This document shows positions 1 through 6,671 of a stretch of DNA of 8,929 nucleotides, in pieces (position 1 is the stretch's first letter; every line of letters starts with the position of its first letter). A program made the translations under genes and the position numbers. Source of the DNA: Thermogutta sp. GTDB lineage: Bacteria > Planctomycetota > Planctomycetia > Pirellulales > Thermoguttaceae. The notes under the pieces were generated by a model. That model made no database searches and had not been told where the DNA came from. It saw only the letters and a program-made list of their open reading frames with translations. The stretch lies in contig NZ_JACIYL010000105.1 of the NCBI RefSeq assembly GCF_014359955.1, positions 1 through 8,929 of the forward strand, read 5' to 3'.

Positions 1-2
1 TC

Positions 3-1394
3 ACGGAACTTAACGCGGCCGTGTTTGCAGCGGTGATCGGTGCGGAAGACCCGCAGGGTCTGGAAGACCTGGCACGGCTTGCGCAGCAGGTTCCCGGAGC
101 AAGACCGATGGGAGCCCCGCCTGGCACACCGGTCGGTTATCCGGGCCCCGGCTATTCAGGGCCGGGGGCTCCGCCGGGCTATACTTCCGGTCCTCCGGAA
201 GGATACCCAGGTTATCCGCCGTCTTCGCCAGAAGAACCGTCAGGTGCCGCACCGCCCGGCTATGGCTATCCGCCCGGTTATCCAGGGGCCGCTCCCGGTC
301 AACCTGGGGGTATGCGGGGACCGGCTCAGCCCGTGCCGAAGCTGGTCAGCCAGGAACGGCGTTTAATGGTGAAAGGGCTGCCACGCGAGATCGCGTTGAA
401 ACTGGCCCCCAAACTCTGGACGCCCGACGCGGTCGCCCTCATCGAAGCACGTTTGCGGCAGGTCAATTCGCTTAAAGAAAGTGCCCGGGATATTTGTCTG
501 GCGGCCACGTTCCCGATGAGTTCCATTCGGCTGAGGCTCAGCGGAATACTGAAAAGCAAGTTGGAAGAGGGGCCGGAACCTCTGGCGGCGCTCGGCTTGG
601 GGAATAATCTGTTCATTGATCCGGGCATGGTCGTTGTGGTGAAGAGCCTTCCCCGGGAAGAACCGCCGCAACCGAATCTCAATCGTCCCGTCAGGCCCCC
701 GCTTCGGCGACCGGGCATCCGTCCCGGATACCGCCCTGGACCCGGGTACGGACCAGGTTATCCCGGAGGACCAGGAGGATCGGGGCTTGGCGAGGAATAT
801 GGGAGTGGGGCGATGCCCCCCGGTCAGCCAGGCGCTACCAACGTCGCAGCCCTCTCTGCAAAGGTTCGCTGGATGCTGATGGCTGAAAACGTGGGACGCT
901 CCGTGTGTCGGGAACTGAAACAGGCGGCCGACCGTCTCGCCACTGTTGATCCGGGCGCTCTGGAATCGGTCAGTCAGAAACGCCCGCCTGAGTTCCAGGA
1001 AACACACCCCAACTGTGCCGTGGTCGCCGAATACCACCTCGATTGGCCAAACTCCCAGCTCAGGCAGGAACTGCCCGGCGTCCAATTCGATCCCATGCGC
1101 GTCCACTACATCCGATTGGAGGGTCGCAGCACGCTGGCTGCTGTTTCCGGGTTCTACCGACGGAAGATTCAGAATATCACCCAGCGGGTGATCTCTGATG
1201 GGGTGTGGTTGGACGACGTGAGAACGCTTACCGATGGCAAGGCCCGTCGGCAGTCGATTGACGTCTTTGTGACCCACGACGCGGGAGATGTGACCCCGAG
1301 CGAGGAAATCGACCTTGTGGTGGAGTTGCTTTCGGTGGAGATTCTGGCGCAGGACGTCGCCGCCTCCGTCCCGGCTGCGGAAACGCTTCGCTGA
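3..1394 (+). CDS. Pro/Gly/Tyr-rich protein of unknown function, 5'-truncated by the window edge
   Basis: I do not recognise this family. The frame is open from base 3, and the first possible start (GTG at 21) lacks a good Shine-Dalgarno, so the true start is probably upstream of the window. Counting from that GTG, the 457 residues alternate in character. Residues 1-23 look helical. Residues 24-105 are a linker with repeated GYP, PGY and PPGY units. Residues 106-211 form a charged helical segment ending in a hydrophobic strand (GMVVVVKSLP). Residues 212-272 are a second Pro/Gly/Tyr linker. Residues 273-445 are a mixed alpha/beta C-terminal segment. No transmembrane helix or catalytic motif is visible in this part. 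A signal peptide or membrane anchor could lie in the missing N-terminus. The following gene, RNase D, is 228 nt away, so a shared operon is uncertain. I am confident that it is coding, but its function is unknown. Confidence 0.8.
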   Translation, partial: TELNAAVFAAVIGAEDPQGLEDLARLAQQVPGARPMGAPPGTPVGYPGPGYSGPGAPPGYTSGPPEGYPGYPPSSPEEPSGAAPPGYGYPPGYPGAAPGQPGGMRGPAQPVPKLVSQERRLMVKGLPREIALKLAPKLWTPDAVALIEARLRQVNSLKESARDICLAATFPMSSIRLRLSGILKSKLEEGPEPLAALGLGNNLFIDPGMVVVVKSLPREEPPQPNLNRPVRPPLRRPGIRPGYRPGPGYGPGYPGGPGGSGLGEEYGSGAMPPGQPGATNVAALSAKVRWMLMAENVGRSVCRELKQAADRLATVDPGALESVSQKRPPEFQETHPNCAVVAEYHLDWPNSQLRQELPGVQFDPMRVHYIRLEGRSTLAAVSGFYRRKIQNITQRVISDGVWLDDVRTLTDGKARRQSIDVFVTHDAGDVTPSEEIDLVVELLSVEILAQDVAASVPAAETLR

Positions 1395-1622
1395 ACAGGC
1401 GCATTCCTCGAGGCTGTGGGATGGGACGCCACCGAGTGACGTGACCCTCGATTTTCCGCCTACGAGCAGGGTACATTGAGAATGGGCGCTGTCCCGGATT
1501 GTGAGGCGTCCGAATGGGCAAGTGTCTCGATACTGTCCTTGTAGTCGAAAGAGGTCCCGCCCATGATCCGACGTTGCCGCCAGAGCAGGAAGGGTTGACA
1601 GTTACACGAGAAAGGGTGCTCA

Positions 1623-2951
1623 GTGAATCGAGAGTCCGCAACTGCTGGAGACCATCCTCACCCTGTTCGCCGTATAGCTGCCGTCAATGACTTCGAGGTT
1701 TTCTGCCGAGAGTTACGGAGGCGATCTCGGCTGGCCCTGGATACGGAGTTTGTGGCCGAGGACAGCTATCAACCCAACCTGTGCCTGATCCAGATTGCCT
1801 TCGATGATGAACTGGTGGTGATCGATCCCTTCCCCCTCGGGTCGGTGCGACGCTTCTGGGAAACCATAATTGAGGGAAACGTGGAGGTCGTTGTCCATGC
1901 CGGCCGAGTGGATCTTCAATTCTGCTACAACGCCGTCGGACAGTTTCCTTCCCGCGTTTTTGATGTGCAAATTGCCGCTGGGTTGATCGGTCTGGAGTAT
2001 CCCGCCGGACTTGCCAACATTTTGCAAAAGTATTTGGGGATCTCGGTAACCAAGCACGAGACGCGGACCGACTGGCGACGGAGGCCACTCAGTGACAAGC
2101 AGATCGAGTATGCCCTCAACGACGTTCGATACCTGCTCCCTTTGAGAGATCATCTGGAGCGCGAACTCGTCCGGCTCCATCGCCTGGAATGGTTGAGCGA
2201 GGAAGTGCAGCGCCAGCAGCAAATGGCCATCCAAGCGGAAGGGGAAGAGCGATGGCGGCGGCTGACGGGGTATGGTGGAGTGTCCCGCCGAGAACTGGCC
2301 ATTCTGCGCGAGCTGTGGCACTGGCGGGAACGGGAAGCCGCCAGACGAAACGTCCCCCCACGTCGCGTTTTACGGGACGATCTTCTGGTGGAACTGGCGC
2401 GGCGGGCATCCAGTGACCCCAAACGAATCCTCGCCATTCGCGGGATGTCGCACCATTCCATTCGACACCTCGTCCCCATGATCTCTGCGTGCATCCGAGA
2501 AGCCCTTGCCCTGCCGCCAGAAAAATGGCCGCAACTTCCCAACCGGCCTGGAGTTCAGCAGTCCCCTGTCGTTGGACAGTTTCTCTACAGCGCCCTCGCG
2601 AGCCTGTGTCTGAAAAAACAAATTGCGGTCGGTCTCGTGGGCGGGACCAATGATTTGCGGGACTGGCTGGCTTATCAGCTCTCCGGCAACACGGACGATC
2701 CCCCGCCCATCCTGGCCCAGGGATGGCGACGCGAGGTGATCGGCGATACCCTGCAAATGCTGGTTGCAGGACGCGCTGCTTTGCGCATTGCCGACCCCAC
2801 GGCGGACAACCCCCTGGAACTCATTTTTCTCGCACAGACAGACGCTGAATCCCGCGAGACTGTGGACAGGCAATCGGAGGGCCAGTTCCCTCAGGGCCCT
2901 GAGGACGTGACTGCCAGTTCCCAAGAAGAATCCTGCGAGACGCCCCCCTGA
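1623..2951 (+). CDS. rnd: Ribonuclease D (DEDDy 3'-5' exoribonuclease with HRDC domain)
   Basis: RNase D is a cytoplasmic 3'-5' exoribonuclease that trims the 3' ends of tRNA precursors and other small RNAs, using two metal ions held by the DEDD acidic residues. All DEDDy motifs are visible: D40 and E42 in LALDTEF, D97 in HAGRVDLQ, and the Y163-xxx-D167 pair in YALNDVRYL. An HRDC-type helical domain follows at about 218-296 (RELAILRELWHWRE, then RILAIRGMS). A further segment at about 312-402 resembles the extra C-terminal helical domain of RNase D. The last 40 residues are acidic, Gln/Ser-rich and probably disordered. At 442 residues it is longer than E. coli RNase D (about 375). The GTG start is supported by AAAGGG at 1611-1616, 6 nt upstream. 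I see no clear promoter in the preceding gap. The next gene is convergent, so this one probably ends its transcript. Confidence 0.93.
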   Translation: MNRESATAGDHPHPVRRIAAVNDFEVFCRELRRRSRLALDTEFVAEDSYQPNLCLIQIAFDDELVVIDPFPLGSVRRFWETIIEGNVEVVVHAGRVDLQFCYNAVGQFPSRVFDVQIAAGLIGLEYPAGLANILQKYLGISVTKHETRTDWRRRPLSDKQIEYALNDVRYLLPLRDHLERELVRLHRLEWLSEEVQRQQQMAIQAEGEERWRRLTGYGGVSRRELAILRELWHWREREAARRNVPPRRVLRDDLLVELARRASSDPKRILAIRGMSHHSIRHLVPMISACIREALALPPEKWPQLPNRPGVQQSPVVGQFLYSALASLCLKKQIAVGLVGGTNDLRDWLAYQLSGNTDDPPPILAQGWRREVIGDTLQMLVAGRAALRIADPTADNPLELIFLAQTDAESRETVDRQSEGQFPQGPEDVTASSQEESCETPP

Positions 2952-2959
2952 GCAGGTGT

Positions 2960-2995
2960 CGGCGAAAGGCTGACTCATTCCCGATTTTTTCGCCG
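2960..2995 (+). terminator. Candidate stem-loop after rnd
   Basis: Perfect 8-bp arms CGGCGAAA (2960-2967) and TTTCGCCG (2988-2995) begin 8 nt after the rnd stop codon. The loop is 20 nt, and a run of six T (2985-2990) overlaps the second arm instead of following it. This is not a textbook intrinsic terminator, so the call rests on position plus symmetry. Confidence 0.3.
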
Positions 2996-3297
2996 CTATA
3001 AAGGGCAGACTCCCAGGATGGCTTGCGCAGGATTGAAGTCCAGCCCGGCGGAACGGCTTGCCAGCTCCGCCATTCAACGTCGAGATCATCCATCTTTTGC
3101 CGTGGGCAGAAGCGGCGTGGCCCGCTGAGTCACTCCGGGAGTAAGTTGCTCGTCAGGTCTGGATTCCCACGCAGGATCGTCCGCTTCGTGGACGTGCTTC
3201 ATTCCCGTTTGAAGGTCGGGGACGTTCATGCATGGCCCCTGCGGCATCGCAGAATGGGGATGAGCGAAGGCGAAAGACGCTCGATGCCTCCCATGCT

Positions 3298-3312
3298 CCG
3301 AAGGCCCTTCGG
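3298..3312 (-). terminator. Candidate hairpin after the FeeM-like gene
   Basis: The 15-nt near-perfect palindrome CCGAAGG-C-CCTTCGG lies 10 nt past the TAA stop of the minus-strand gene. As RNA it would form about 6 bp with a 3-nt loop. No U-run follows on the minus strand, so it may instead be a transcript-end protecting hairpin or chance. Confidence 0.3.
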
Positions 3313-3322
3313 TGCTTGCGGC

Positions 3323-4051
3323 TTATTGAGAGGCTTCGACCAGCCGGACTTCGCCTGCCTGCCATTCTCCCTCGGCCGCCAGAGGTGCCGGAACGAATCT
3401 CTTGTCCACGAATGGTTCCAGAAGACGCCGGTGCTCGACGGGGAGGCGCGTGGGCCAGAGCTGTTCTTTGGGGAGCGGCGACCCGAAAAGAATCTGATAA
3501 GCGCGCGGATGACGTTCCTGGAGGGTGGTGGCGTCCAAACACAAAAGCACAGCAGGCCGGTTTTGCACGCTGGGGTACTCCCGCACGTCGCCGACCAGTT
3601 CAAATCCCAAAAATTTTTCATAAAAGAGTGCATGCCGGGGATGGACGGCTATGAAGACTTCGTCGAGGTGTTCTGTAAATCGGGCGTATTGGGCGAGCAA
3701 GCGAACAAGCTCAATGAAATGGGAGAGACCGGTTTTCCCGATTTCCTCACCCGCCAGGCACGTCACCTCGCCGAAGACACGGCGTTCCTTGCGGTGCGCG
3801 GCGATCGCCTCAGGATACACCGCTTCCGCGGGAATCCCCAGAATTCCATCGCGCACGAGAGACATCGTTAAAATGACGCGCGGGCCTTCGCAGGCGATAA
3901 ACAGGTCGGTGGTGGGCAGCAGGTGATACGGAGTCACGCGGAGCATGTACTTGTTCGGGGCAATGAGTCCTGCACGAACGTAGGAGTGATAAACGAGTCG
4001 CAGGGCTGCAATCCAGTCTTCGATTGTCGATGCAGGACGGTATGTGACCAT
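3323..4051 (-). CDS. GNAT-fold N-acyltransferase, FeeM / N-acyl amino acid synthase type
   Basis: FeeM-type enzymes transfer a fatty acyl group from acyl-ACP to an amino-acid amine, giving N-acyl amino acids such as N-acyl tyrosines. The 242-residue product shows the family layout. It has an N-terminal LRLVYHSYVRAGLI (18-30), matching the LRYxxYvxxGyi signature. A beta segment with ILTMSLVRDGILGIPAEAVYP (60-80) matches the GTlSLvrDgxlGLP region. RRVFGEVTCLA (90-100) matches the laEvs.LAi strand. HPRHALFYEKFLGF (137-150) and PAVLLCLD (166-173) match the C-terminal GNAT core. There is no signal peptide or membrane segment, so it is probably cytosolic. The ATG at 4051 is preceded by a modest GGTGA at 4058-4062, 6 nt away. 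It stands alone, convergent with rnd and divergent from groEL1, with no visible biosynthetic partners. Family membership is fairly secure; the substrate is inferred from the family. An exosortase-associated acyltransferase relative is the main alternative. Confidence 0.75.
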   Translation of the reverse strand: MVTYRPASTIEDWIAALRLVYHSYVRAGLIAPNKYMLRVTPYHLLPTTDLFIACEGPRVILTMSLVRDGILGIPAEAVYPEAIAAHRKERRVFGEVTCLAGEEIGKTGLSHFIELVRLLAQYARFTEHLDEVFIAVHPRHALFYEKFLGFELVGDVREYPSVQNRPAVLLCLDATTLQERHPRAYQILFGSPLPKEQLWPTRLPVEHRRLLEPFVDKRFVPAPLAAEGEWQAGEVRLVEASQ

Positions 4052-4422
4052 AGCATCTCACCATTGGTCGAGCGATGTCGACTCTCCAGGCTGCGGAAAA
4101 GACGACCAGATTAGTTCCCCAAGATAAGCCGCCGTCAGTCCGGTCGTTCGTCTCAGAAGGATCAGCAACCTGCAGCATTGCTCCGCTCTTGACGCAGGAG
4201 CCACCGAGGTGCCGGAACGAGGAACGCAACCGTCTTTCCGACGGGCTCTATGACAAGCCTAGGTCACGGGACGACGGTGTCAAACTAAAAATCGGTGAAT
4301 TCTCTTTTGGGGTAACCGCCGGGACAATTCTCTCTACCGGGCAGGCACGGCGATGCTCGAGGAGCCGGCCAGTGGGGACTCTCCAGCGGTATTAGCTGGG
4401 ACAACCCGGCGGACTGCCAATT

Positions 4423-4438
4423 TGGCACCGATCTGGCC
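4423..4438 (+). promoter_or_regulatory. Second, weaker sigma-54-like -24/-12 site
   Basis: TGGCAC (4423-4428) and TGGC (4434-4437) place GG and GC exactly 10 nt apart, as in -24/-12 promoters. The -24 half is a perfect match; the -12 half has TGGC where TTGC is expected. It lies about 360 nt upstream of groEL1. Bare GG-N10-GC pairs are common in GC-rich DNA, so this could be chance. Confidence 0.25.
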
Positions 4439-4525
4439 TCCGGCGTGCCAGGACGCGCACCCGCTCGTGTTCCCGTCCCGTCTCTAATTTGCGTCTAATC
4501 CGTCACTTGTGCCAACAGAAGGTCC

Positions 4526-4542
4526 TTGGCATACAGATTGCA
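4526..4542 (+). promoter_or_regulatory. Sigma-54-like -24/-12 promoter upstream of groEL1
   Basis: TTGGCA (4526-4531) and TTGCA (4538-4542) put the invariant GG (4528-4529) and GC (4540-4541) exactly 10 nt apart. This matches the sigma-54 consensus TGGCACG-N4-TTGCW except at two positions next to the -24 block. Initiation would fall near 4553, leaving a leader of about 245 nt before the groEL1 start codon. Sigma-54 promoters need an activator ATPase bound upstream, and the roughly 470 nt back to the divergent gene leaves room for such sites. I could not identify an enhancer pair. This is a motif match only. Confidence 0.45.
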
Positions 4543-4627
4543 TAGGAAGGACGCGACAGTTCTTCCATCGCGACGCACCCCGGGGCGGGGAATAACATTA
4601 AAGACGGGATTGATGTCACCGCGAGGA

Positions 4628-4672
4628 GGGGACACGTCAGGTGCCCGCGGCAGGTCGCATTGGCCTGTCCCC
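4628..4672 (+). promoter_or_regulatory. Possible leader stem-loop upstream of groEL1
   Basis: Seven-bp arms GGGGACA (4628-4634) and TGTCCCC (4666-4672) enclose 31 nt that include a small TGCC-CGC-GGCA hairpin (4642-4652). If transcription starts near 4553 this would be in the 5' leader. The role is unknown and symmetry is the only evidence. Confidence 0.25.
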
Positions 4673-4798
4673 ACATCGACGGAATCGGGGGAGCGAATTC
4701 TCCCGCTCGCTGGTTTTACGTGGTGCGACAAACCGCCCCGACCAATCGGGCATGTCCGGGAAACAATTGGCATTCTGTGAGCAAAGGAGGATCTTCCA

Positions 4799-6427
4799 GT
4801 GGCGAAAAACCTTGTTTTCGACCAGTCGGCACGACAGGCGTTAGCAGCGGGTGTTACCAAATTGGCGATGGCCGTGAAGGCCACTCTTGGTCCGAGAGGT
4901 CGCAATGCCGTCCTGGACAAAGGATGGGGTTCGCCCAAGGTCACCAAGGACGGCGTGACCGTGGCGGAGGACATCGATCTGGAAGACCCCAATGAAAATC
5001 TGGCCTGCCGATTAGTTCGCGAGGCAGCGTCCAAGACCAATGACGTCGCCGGTGACGGCACGACCACGGCGACGGTTCTGGCGGAAGCCATTTTCAAGGA
5101 AGGCCTGAAAATGATCGCGGCCGGTGCAGACCCCATGGCGCTCAGCCGGGGGATTCACAAGGCCGTGGATGCCGTGGTTGAGGCCATCAAAAAGATGGCG
5201 CAGCCGGTTGACGAAAAAAACCGCAAAGAAATCGCCCAGATTGCGACCATCGCGGCCAACAACGATCCGTCGATCGGCGCAGTGCTGGCCGACGCTTTCA
5301 TGAAAGTCGGCAAGAATGGCGCTATCACGGTGGAAGAAGGAAAGCAGGCCGAGACCACCGTGGAATTCATCGAAGGGATGCAATTCGACCGTGGTTTCCT
5401 CTCTCCGCACTTCGTGACCAATCAGGAGGAGCAAACCTGCGAACTGGAGAAGTGCTATATCCTGGTTTACGAGGACAAGATTTCCAACGCGCGTTCGCTG
5501 GTGCCGCTCCTCGAAGCCGTGGCGAAGACGAATCGGCCGCTCCTCATCATTGCTGAAGATGTGGAAGGAGAGGCCCTGGCGACGCTCGTCGTCAACAAGC
5601 TCCGCGGGATTCTCAGCGTGTGTGCGGTGAAGGCTCCCGCCTATGGTGAGCGCCGCAAGGCCATGCTCGGAGATATCGCGATTCTCACCGGCGGAAAGGC
5701 CATCTTTAAAGACCTCGGGATCAATCTCGAATCGGTGAAGCTGAGTGATCTCGGGCAGGCCAAGAAAGTGATCGTCACGGCGGATGACACGACGATCATC
5801 GGTGGTGCGGGTAGCAAGGAAGAAATCGAAGGTCGGTGCGAGCAGATCAAGAAAGAACTGCAAACGACGACCAGCGATTACGACCGCGAAAAGCTCCAGG
5901 AGCGACTGGCCAAACTGTCCGGTGGCGTGGCCCAGATCTTCGTCGGTGCGGCCACTGAGACCGAGATGAAAGAGCGGAAATACCTCATTGAAGATGCCAA
6001 GGCCGCAACCCAGGCGGCCCTGGAAGAGGGGATCGTGCCGGGTGGCGGCGTGGCCCTCCTGAGGGCGGCGAAGGCGCTGGAGAAACTCGAACTGACCGGC
6101 GACGAAGCCCTCGGCGCGAAGATTGTCGAAGCCGCTCTGGAAGTTCCCCTGCGAACCATTGCCGAGAATGCTGGTCAGGATGGGGCGGTCGTCGTGGCGC
6201 AGGTTCGCAAAATGAAGAAAAACGAGGGCTACGACGCCGAAAAAGACCAGTATTGTGACATGTTCGAGGCAGGTATCATCGACCCGGCAAAGGTGGTTCG
6301 GGTAGCGATTCAGAACGCGGCCAGTGTGGCGAGCCTCCTCCTGACCACCTCCTGCCTCGTCACCGAGATCCCCAAGAAGGAGACCGACAAGAAGCCGGGT
6401 CACCACGACGAGGATTTTGACTACTGA
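4799..6427 (+). CDS. groEL: Chaperonin GroEL, paralogue 1 (atypical apical residues and tail)
   Basis: This encodes a group I chaperonin subunit that forms the ATP-driven cytosolic folding chamber and is capped by GroES. It has 542 residues, close to E. coli GroEL (548), with all domains present. ATPase residues are intact: TLGPRGR (29-35), KDG (50-52), GDGTTTA (85-91, D86) and D399 (E. coli D398). The apical domain differs. [10 protein letters not shown] has F200 and H204 where E. coli has the substrate-binding Y199 and Y203, and V235 replaces L234; L260, V264 and V265 are kept. NLAC replaces the usual NMGA at 67-70, and Ala152 replaces the usual Ser of ISAN. The tail is hydrophilic, ending HHDEDFDY, without GGM repeats. 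The GTG start follows a near-perfect AAAGGAGG (4783-4790) by 8 nt. It lies 263 nt upstream of groES, from which it is separated by hairpins, so it may be a separate transcript. Its identity as GroEL is certain; its specialised role is inferred. Confidence 0.97.
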   Translation: MAKNLVFDQSARQALAAGVTKLAMAVKATLGPRGRNAVLDKGWGSPKVTKDGVTVAEDIDLEDPNENLACRLVREAASKTNDVAGDGTTTATVLAEAIFKEGLKMIAAGADPMALSRGIHKAVDAVVEAIKKMAQPVDEKNRKEIAQIATIAANNDPSIGAVLADAFMKVGKNGAITVEEGKQAETTVEFIEGMQFDRGFLSPHFVTNQEEQTCELEKCYILVYEDKISNARSLVPLLEAVAKTNRPLLIIAEDVEGEALATLVVNKLRGILSVCAVKAPAYGERRKAMLGDIAILTGGKAIFKDLGINLESVKLSDLGQAKKVIVTADDTTIIGGAGSKEEIEGRCEQIKKELQTTTSDYDREKLQERLAKLSGGVAQIFVGAATETEMKERKYLIEDAKAATQAALEEGIVPGGGVALLRAAKALEKLELTGDEALGAKIVEAALEVPLRTIAENAGQDGAVVVAQVRKMKKNEGYDAEKDQYCDMFEAGIIDPAKVVRVAIQNAASVASLLLTTSCLVTEIPKKETDKKPGHHDEDFDY

Positions 6428-6436
6428 GCAACCCGG

Positions 6437-6450
6437 CGGCCAAGAGGCCG
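6437..6450 (+). other. Short GC hairpin just after groEL1
   Basis: CGGCC-AAGA-GGCCG forms a 5-bp stem with a 4-nt loop 9 nt after the groEL1 stop. No T-run follows, so it is too weak alone to be called a terminator. Confidence 0.3.
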
Positions 6451-6457
6451 TGCGGAT

Positions 6458-6469
6458 CAATATATATTG
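6458..6469. promoter_or_regulatory. 12-nt AT-rich perfect palindrome ahead of groES
   Basis: CAATATATATTG is a perfect palindrome in otherwise GC-rich sequence. It contains TATATT (6463-6468), a 5/6 match to a -10 hexamer, but no -35 hexamer stands at the proper distance. It could be a -10 element of a groES promoter or a repressor site. The AT-richness and symmetry are seen directly; the role is inferred. Confidence 0.3.
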
Positions 6470-6515
6470 CGTCTCGGGTCGCGGCAGAAGCGCGGCCCTG
6501 TACGGAGAAGACAGC

Positions 6516-6536
6516 CTTCGGCAACCGTTGCCGAAG
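6516..6536 (+). terminator. Perfect 10-bp inverted repeat, possible groEL1 terminator
   Basis: The arms CTTCGGCAAC (6516-6525) and GTTGCCGAAG (6527-6536) are perfectly complementary around one central base. As RNA this gives at least 8 bp with a 5-nt loop, followed by only TTT. It lies about 90 nt past the groEL1 stop and 155 nt before groES. A terminator or attenuator hairpin is the likeliest reading; a dimeric regulator site is the alternative. Confidence 0.45.
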
Positions 6537-6568
6537 TTTGGTCCGGCCCGACGATGCGGCCGAGATGG

Positions 6569-6615
6569 GGAAGACAGTGGCAGCAGAGCACCAGCGACAG
6601 GTTGCCCTGTCTTCC
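6569..6615 (+). promoter_or_regulatory. Long stem-loop in the groES leader
   Basis: GGAAGACAG (6569-6577) pairs perfectly with CTGTCTTCC (6607-6615). After one bulged T (6578), GGCAGC (6579-6584) pairs with GTTGCC (6601-6606) with one G-U, leaving a 16-nt loop. That gives about 15 bp in total. An extra copy of GAAGACAG at 6507-6514 could compete for the same partner strand. No T-run follows, so it is more likely a leader RNA structure than a terminator. Confidence 0.4.
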
Positions 6616-6636
6616 GTGGTTCATGATAGGTGCGTG

Positions 6637-6671
6637 TGAAAACAGGAATAAACGGAGTCAGGTTGTTTTCA
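6637..6671 (+). promoter_or_regulatory. Inverted repeat abutting the groES ribosome-binding site
   Basis: TGAAAACA (6637-6644) and TGTTTTCA (6664-6671) are perfect 8-nt inverted arms 19 nt apart. The last base of the second arm is the first base of AGGAAAAAGGG (6671-6681), the groES Shine-Dalgarno region. Either an operator for a dimeric repressor or an AU-rich, heat-labile RNA stem limiting ribosome access would fit. It does not match CIRCE in sequence or spacing. Confidence 0.35.

Larger units (their letters stand above)
2952..3322. other. Gene-free stretch between convergent rnd and the FeeM-like gene
   Basis: About 370 nt lie between two convergent stop codons. I find no reading frame here with both a Shine-Dalgarno and a protein-like sequence. 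The frames crossing it are antisense to its neighbours or rich in Arg and Ser. It contains a candidate stem-loop near each gene end (2960-2995 and 3298-3312), as expected where two transcripts meet. A TATAAA at 2997-3002 has no partner -35 hexamer and no gene after it. Nothing else is identifiable; it could be decayed coding sequence, but I see no recognisable remnant. Confidence 0.5.
4052..4798. other. Long divergent intergenic region between the FeeM-like gene and groEL1
   Basis: This 747-nt region separates two divergent genes and should hold both promoters. It contains two sigma-54-like sites directed at groEL1 (4423-4438 and 4526-4542), an inverted repeat GCCAA-T-TTGGC at 4416-4426 overlapping the first, two TCTAAT hexamers 11 nt apart (4483-4488 and 4494-4499) without -35 partners, CCCCGGGG at 4578-4585, a possible leader stem at 4628-4672 and GGGAG/CTCCC at 4689-4704. 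I find no tRNA, no CIRCE operator, and no clear sigma-70 promoter for the minus-strand gene. Short frames here (for example 4075-4395, plus strand) lack a Shine-Dalgarno and do not look like proteins. Confidence 0.5.

Noticed and set aside
363..1277. A 304-codon minus-strand frame inside the first gene
   Set aside because: It is a shadow of the plus-strand gene, whose Pro/Gly/Tyr linkers and ordered segments look like a real protein.
1595..1600. TTGACA as a -35 element for rnd
   Set aside because: The matching -10 position would fall on the ribosome-binding site and start codon, and no AT-rich hexamer is there.
2997..3002. TATAAA as a -10 element after rnd
   Set aside because: There is no -35 hexamer at 16-18 nt and no plus-strand gene follows.
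3624..3633. GAGTGC as part of a CIRCE operator
   Set aside because: It lies inside the FeeM-like coding sequence, lacks the inverted partner 9 nt away, and is not near a chaperonin start.
3023..3871. A 282-codon plus-strand frame across the intergenic stretch and the FeeM-like gene
   Set aside because: More than half is antisense to the FeeM-like gene, whose minus-strand product shows family motifs. The remainder is Arg/Ser-rich, with no Shine-Dalgarno at its start.
4075..4395. A 106-codon plus-strand frame in the divergent intergenic region
   Set aside because: It has no convincing ribosome-binding site and a Ser/Arg-rich sequence without regular structure. It occupies space expected for promoters. 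Not excluded, but unsupported.
4769..4782. A third GG-N10-GC pair just before groEL1
   Set aside because: Its -12 half reads GAGCA instead of TTGCA, and it overlaps the ribosome-binding region, so transcription would start inside the gene.
5012..6460. A 482-codon open frame on the minus strand across groEL1
   Set aside because: It is antisense to groEL1 with the same mirror composition, and shows no independent start signal or domain.
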